Shown piece after piece: positions 50,301 through 56,300 of a stretch of DNA of 64,000 nt. Below the pieces are notes generated by a model that was given only the letters and a program-made list of their open reading frames with translations, did not search any database and was not told where the DNA came from. Made by a program: the position numbers and the translations under genes. The DNA is taken from assembly GCF_022605725.1 (NCBI RefSeq), contig NC_065552.1:32685879-32749878 (forward strand). Reading direction: 5' to 3'. Position 1 is the first letter of the stretch. Every line of letters begins with the position of its first letter. The stretch comes from Anthonomus grandis grandis (taxonomy: Eukaryota > Arthropoda > Insecta > Coleoptera > Curculionidae).

Positions 50301-53300
50301 GTTCGTGTGTATCAGATCGGCTAAAATCCAATAGTTTGATACAGATTAATATTTGCCGAATATTAAGATTCGGCAAACATTATCATTATTAGGATTCATT
50401 CAGAAACATATTCTTCTTTATTTTAAAGAAGAAATACTTTTGAATACTACTTACATTTAAAATGTGATGATACAGGGAGGGCTAACGCAAAAATCTCGAC
50501 TCTGCTAGTATCTTTTAGAAAAAACGCTCGGACACGTCAATTTTGATTTTTAGGGAACGGATGGATCTATAGCCGCATAATATAGGGTGATTCGAAAACA
50601 AAATATTTGATTCAACTTTCAAGATTTAAGGCTTAAAAATTGAACCTCTATTTTCTTTTTACAAAATGTATCGCGCAATCGTGAAGATATTTCGGTTAAT
50701 AAAATAATTGATTGCAAAAAATAATAACCATGGATACCAGGCAAGAATATTTAGCATGAGTCAGCGTCATCGTATGTCATCCAAAAACTTTGTCTTTGAT
50801 TTAAAAAGGGTTAACTTACCTTCCTTGTTGTGATAAATATTGAACAATAATTTATTGAATTCAAGAAAGGGTAGAAATAACACAATTGCATTAGCAAAAT
50901 GGAAGGATTGGAAGATATACAGTAGTGGCCAAAAGTAGATAGACAAAGTATTATTTTCATATAATTGTTTAAAGATTTACCCACAGGTTCCCTAGATTTT
51001 AAATTATTGTTATTTGTAAGGCGGTCTATAAAAAGATACCAATAAATTTCAGTTAAATATTTTGCTTGCTATTAGATAAAGCAATAATATAAATATAGCT
51101 GGTCAAAAGTAGATAGACAAAAACAATTTTGAAATTATTTTTTTGTCTAGATATTTATAAAATAAAATTAGTAAGTATTGCTTCTCTTTAAATCAAGGTG
51201 CAACATGCCACGCGGAATTAGATCTCTCTTCATTTAAGGCAGCGCATTATTAACGCATATCGCGCGAGTGATCGTCAAATTTATATTGCTCGTAGATTTG
51301 ATGTTAAAAGAATAGCTGTTTGGGCAATTATCAAAAGATATGAAAGAACAGGATCATTAGAGCCAAAAAATAAATCTGATGGACCAAAAAAAATGGACAT
51401 TAGAGCTGTACGCAAATTAAAACAAATTAGCCAGAATAACCCTTTCATGACTCAAATTCAGATAGAATTACAGGCTCTAGGGATTTGTAATGTGTCCTCA
51501 AGGACTGTAAGACGAAGGTTGGTAGAAGAGAATCTGTTTGCACGTAGGCCAGCAAAAAAACCATTGATTTTAAAAAAGAATCGCTTAGCCCGATTGGAAT
51601 TTGCCAGTCAGCATATACACTGGACAAAGCATGAATGGAAACGTGTTTGCTGGAGCGACGAATCGAAGATTAATTTGTTTAATTCCGATGGAATTTAATA
51701 TGTTAGACGTCCTTCTGGCCAGCATTTGAATCCCAAGTACACAAAACCCACAGTTAAGCATGAAGGTGGATCAGTGTTGCTTCTCAGGTTATGGAATGGG
51801 CCCATTACATCGCATAGAGGGCATAATGGACAGGGATATGCTCACAGATGTTATGTTGCCCTATGTCGAAGACAATTTACCATTGGAATTCCAATTCCAG
51901 CAAGATAATGACCCGAAGCATTCCTCCAAAATTATAAAGCAATTTTTTGAAGAAGAAAAAATACCAGTTTTAAAATGGCCATCCCAGTCACCAAATTTTA
52001 ATTCTATCGAAAATTTATGGGAAATTATAGATCGTGATATTAGGGATACAAACTATTCATAAATACACAATAAAGGTGAATTATTCGAATGGTTGCAAAA
52101 GAAATAGAAAAATATTGGTTTTAGACTCATAGACAATCTTATTGAATCAATGCCACGTAGAATATTTCAGGCTATAATAGCTAATAATGGGTATTTTACA
52201 AAATACTCATATTGTAGATGGTTTAGTTTGTAATTAAAAAAAATACTTCGAAAAAAAAATAGTATTGGTTATTTTTTAAATTTGTCTATCTACTTTTGGC
52301 CATTACTGTACTTTCCCATTGTTTAATGTGTTACATTCAGACAAAAATATTAACGATGCGGATGTGGCTAAGATAAGACAAATTGAAGAAACTGGATCTG
52401 TTAAATCTGCTTCTAATATACGCTGTAATCGTCATAAATTAGCAGAAATAGCAGTTTTGGGATACGTGGTACTTGACAACACCCAAAGCACTCGCGCACT
52501 AGCTATTTCTTTAGGATTTGCACTGTTTGAAAGGCAATAAATTTCACACGTACAAAATAAAACTTGAGAAACTCCATGAGGCGTCATGCAGACGATTTTG
52601 ATAAAAGGTTGGAGTTTTGCGAACTTATATGTTATAATATATAATCAACAAAGCAAATCTTTTATTTATTATTTGTTTTTTGAATGAGTGTACGTTAAAT
52701 TTACATGCTGTTCTAAATGGACCAACTGATGACACGGAGTGACTCGAATCCACATTTATTTCGAGAGATACGCTCGCAATAATCTGAAGAAATAAGTGTG
52801 GGCCAGCAGTTTCGGAAATCATATTGTAGGACCTTTATTTAAACTTGATGGGCACGCCAAGTTCACACACGTACTTGGACGTGTTAGAAAATAGAGCCAC
52901 GAGTTAAATAATAAAAAGTGACGTTAATTTTAATGAAAATTACATTCATTTCCGACAAGAAATGCACCACTGCACTATGTGACTGCAGTATGACAGTTTT
53001 TAGAGACCCATTTGCGAAATTAGTGACAGACGAGCCCGATTAAGTGGCCAGCGAGATCTCCGGACTTTAGTTTACTTTCTTGGGGAGCATTTACAAAGTA
53101 AAGTTTTTAGTACGAACCCAGATTTGATTTACGATAATCAGGAGCAGATTACAGTTGAATGTAGACAAATAACAGAAAAAGAGGTGAGGACTAGATTCGA
53201 ATAAAATTTGTGTTATTACATGGAGGTAAATGGACACAACTTTCAGCACATTACCGTATTGACCTACCTCGTTGTAGCAAATTAATTTTTACTTATTTAT

Positions 53301-56300
53301 TAAGTTGTTTTTCGTTTTTTTTTAATATTTGGAGAGTTGTTTAATCCTTAAAGTCTTGTTATTATGGGAAATATATTGATTACTTTTTTTAGGATATAAT
53401 CCCTTACTATCACATTTCTAGATTTTGATTATGAGATCAAATAGTTCAATAAAAATTTTAAAAAATGGGAGGGATTCTATTTAAAAATCTAAAGTGTAAC
53501 GTAATATACTATTTTTGAATCACCATATTGTACGGGTTTAGATGAAAAGACGGTCGCCCTAGAAATTAAAATTGACATATCCGAGCGTTTTTCCTCAAAA
53601 TATACCAGGAGTGTCACAGATAGGGATGCGAGCTTTTCGGTGGGTCTCTCTGTATTTAGAATCTACATAAACTAGATTGAAGATCAAAGATACAATATCT
53701 TAATAAAATTCTTTAATAAAATATTAAAAAAAAAAAAAAATTATATACACTCCAATCTAGACCCTAAATCGTTAGTTGATATTTGAATATCTTGCCGAAT
53801 AGTGAAAAACTTGTGTCGTTTGATTAGTTTTTTGTGTATTTAAAGGTAAGTAAACCAAGTTTTTTTCAATAAAAAAGATTAATTAACCTACATTAATAAA
53901 CTACTTTACATAAACTTGATAGTTATTTTAAAAAATGATTGTTTTTTTTTTAAATCATCCTTTCTTTATTTCAATCCTTACAAACTATAACAATAATCCT
54001 AAACAGTACTTTCTGCGAAAACTCAAGTTAGCAATTTCAAACTTGGCAGTTGTAACTAGAATAAAAAGACATTTAAAATAAGCTATCACTTGACCCCCAC
54101 CCCTATTTAAGATTTTGAGGGTAGTTGCAGCCTCCGCGAAGAGGTTGAAAGTATTAAAAAAATGATCCCCCTAAAATCAAAAATCGATGGGTGCAAGCAT
54201 TTTTAAAATTTTTTTAAAAAAAGGGCCCAAACCTTGCTGGACTGTTTTCGATGGGCCACTCTGTATATAGTTAATGCAGTTTTGCCTTAATTTCTCTATA
54301 TCCGATTGTTTTACATCGATTTTTAGTTAAACGTAGGGCAGGTTTCATTTCAAAATTCCATATTTTCCAAGAAAATAAATAAACTTTTATAAACATAAGC
54401 AAAATGTATAGATGGATGAGATTAAAAGGACTTTTAACGCATTAGTTAAACCCCATTTGAAATAATTTCTTAGTAGTGTTGACGCATTCTTGGATTTTAC
54501 CGAAAAAATCTTTCCCGTCCTGTAATGCCTTGCGGCACGTTTTTGATGGGCCACTCGGTACATTAAAACAAATTTGTATACAATTTTTTACTTCTACGTC
54601 GAATTCCAACATTTTATTAACTATTTACGCTCTTTAGCATCCAAGGTTTCAGTTTATTTCATAGTTTGGTAAATTGTTAAGTTTTCGTGATCGTCTTTGT
54701 TATAAATTTTAATTTTTTTAAGCAAGTACATAATTTAGGTATTTTATGGGATACCTAAAACTGTATTCGATTCCATAGGTGAGTGTGATGTCTTCATATA
54801 TGTAGTTTCTGGTAGCTATGGTTTTAAAGGGCTGCTGTGACATTTAACACCCTACACATTTTACATTCTAGAATGTATAAAAATTGAACGATGGACCTTA
54901 TTTAATGTTTACTATACAATATATTATAAGCCACCGGATTACCTTGCAAATCTATAAAGAAAGTACTTAAAGTAATAGCTGCGAACTCTTTTAAAATATT
55001 TTCTTTAGTGAAGTAAATTATTACTTAAAATGTGTAGGATCTTAAATATCATAAAACCCTTTGATTATATTTTAGTTTTTTTTAATGGAAAACTTGTTAT
55101 TAATTTTATGTATGTGCAAAAACAAAAATTTAAAGTTACCTCTTTTTTTAAATTGTAGTTTTAAAGGAGGTTTTTAATCAAGGTTTCATTGTTCTACAAC
55201 CTGACAAATACCCAAAGCATAAAAATGAAATTAACAAAATATTATTTACTACCAATAATCTTAACATATTTGGTGAATATGTGTATTTCCTTGGACTCGG
55301 ACGATCCATTTGAGGAACTCGCTGCTCCGCATCCGAGTCAATGTATAGATTGGCCTATTCATGATAGATTTTACGATGGAAAGGGGTATTTCTTCAGTTG
55401 GCGAGATCCTGCCACACGAAACATGACATTGACCTGGAAACAGGCCAGAAAATGGTGTCGGGCAAAGGCTTGTATGGATACCGTTTCAATAGAAACTTTT
55501 GTAGAACACAAGTGGATAGAGAAACAGATGAGGAAAGATTTTGTGAAGGAAATTTGGACTTCGGGGTTGAAGTGTTACTTTCCCGGGTGCGAGGAAAGAG
55601 AGGATCTGCGTATGGATGCGCAGATATTTTTAGGTAGGTACTTTTTTTGCATATTTTATTTTTTCCTTGATGTGTATTGGGTAATTAAGAATCGAGGGTA
55701 GGCTAGACATTTGTTGTGGTAACTGACGAGAAGAGAAAATAGTTAATGTTAGTCGTTAAGAGCTCAAATTTTAAACATTGCTTTTGCAGCAAGATATGAT
55801 ATTCCAAAAAATACTTCAAGTTTCGGTTTCAACAGGTCATCTGCACCAATTACCTTGAAATATTTATTCTCAAATTTATGTATTCCATAAATTTTAATAG
55901 TTTTGAGCAGATGTTTTTATGCTCGAGGCACTTAATTACCTATCTGAACATCTTTTAAAAATTTCAAGTAATTTGATTTGTCTTCCAGGCATTCACATAA
56001 TTATTTACATTTTCCAGGAATTAGAAATAATTTTTTGGCTTTTCAGTATTTTGGAGTACTGTTTGATCTCTAGATAATTGACGTTACTTTTACCTCTTCC
56101 GGGAATTGGAAATAATTTTTTATACATTTCCAGTTATTTTTTATTCAAATTTTGTTCATGTGTCACTGACCTGATCGAGGAGGAGCTTCCATGGATTTGT
56201 CATGGCTCTGTTAACATCAGAATAAGAATTATCTAGAATAGTATTGAAATTTTTGCCAGTGGAACTCAAATTTCAGTCTCAGGGGGCCTTGGTTCCAATT

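Larger units (their letters stand above)
50585..53525 (+). mobile_element. Mariner/Tc-superfamily element (middle layer of nest)
   Basis: Ends GGGTGATTCGAAAAC and, in complement, TGGTGATTCAAAAAT, beside TA (50583-50584 and 53526-53527). Removing the inner Tc1 leaves about 1550 bp. A transposase relic lies on the plus strand: ATG-GAAGGATTGGAAGAT at 50899, then after the Tc1 TGSVKSASNIRCNRHKLAEI and VLDNTQSTRALA (52319-52540), KFHTYKIKL, NPHLFLEIRSQ, FGNHIVGPL (about 52810), and WPARSPDFSLL-type sequence (about 53045). Frameshifts throughout. Same lineage as the relics at 21.8-25.1 and 63.4-63.8 kb. Confidence 0.75.
50473..53652. mobile_element. Outer foldback/MITE arms of a three-deep transposon nest
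   Basis: The arms at 50473-50570 and 53545-53652 are imperfect reverse complements: both contain AACGCTCGGA, a GTCAATTTT block and a CTAGGG/TTAGGG block, and end in CAGGGAG / CAGAGAG next to TA (50471-50472 and 53653-53654). Everything between them is a later insertion. Confidence 0.65.
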
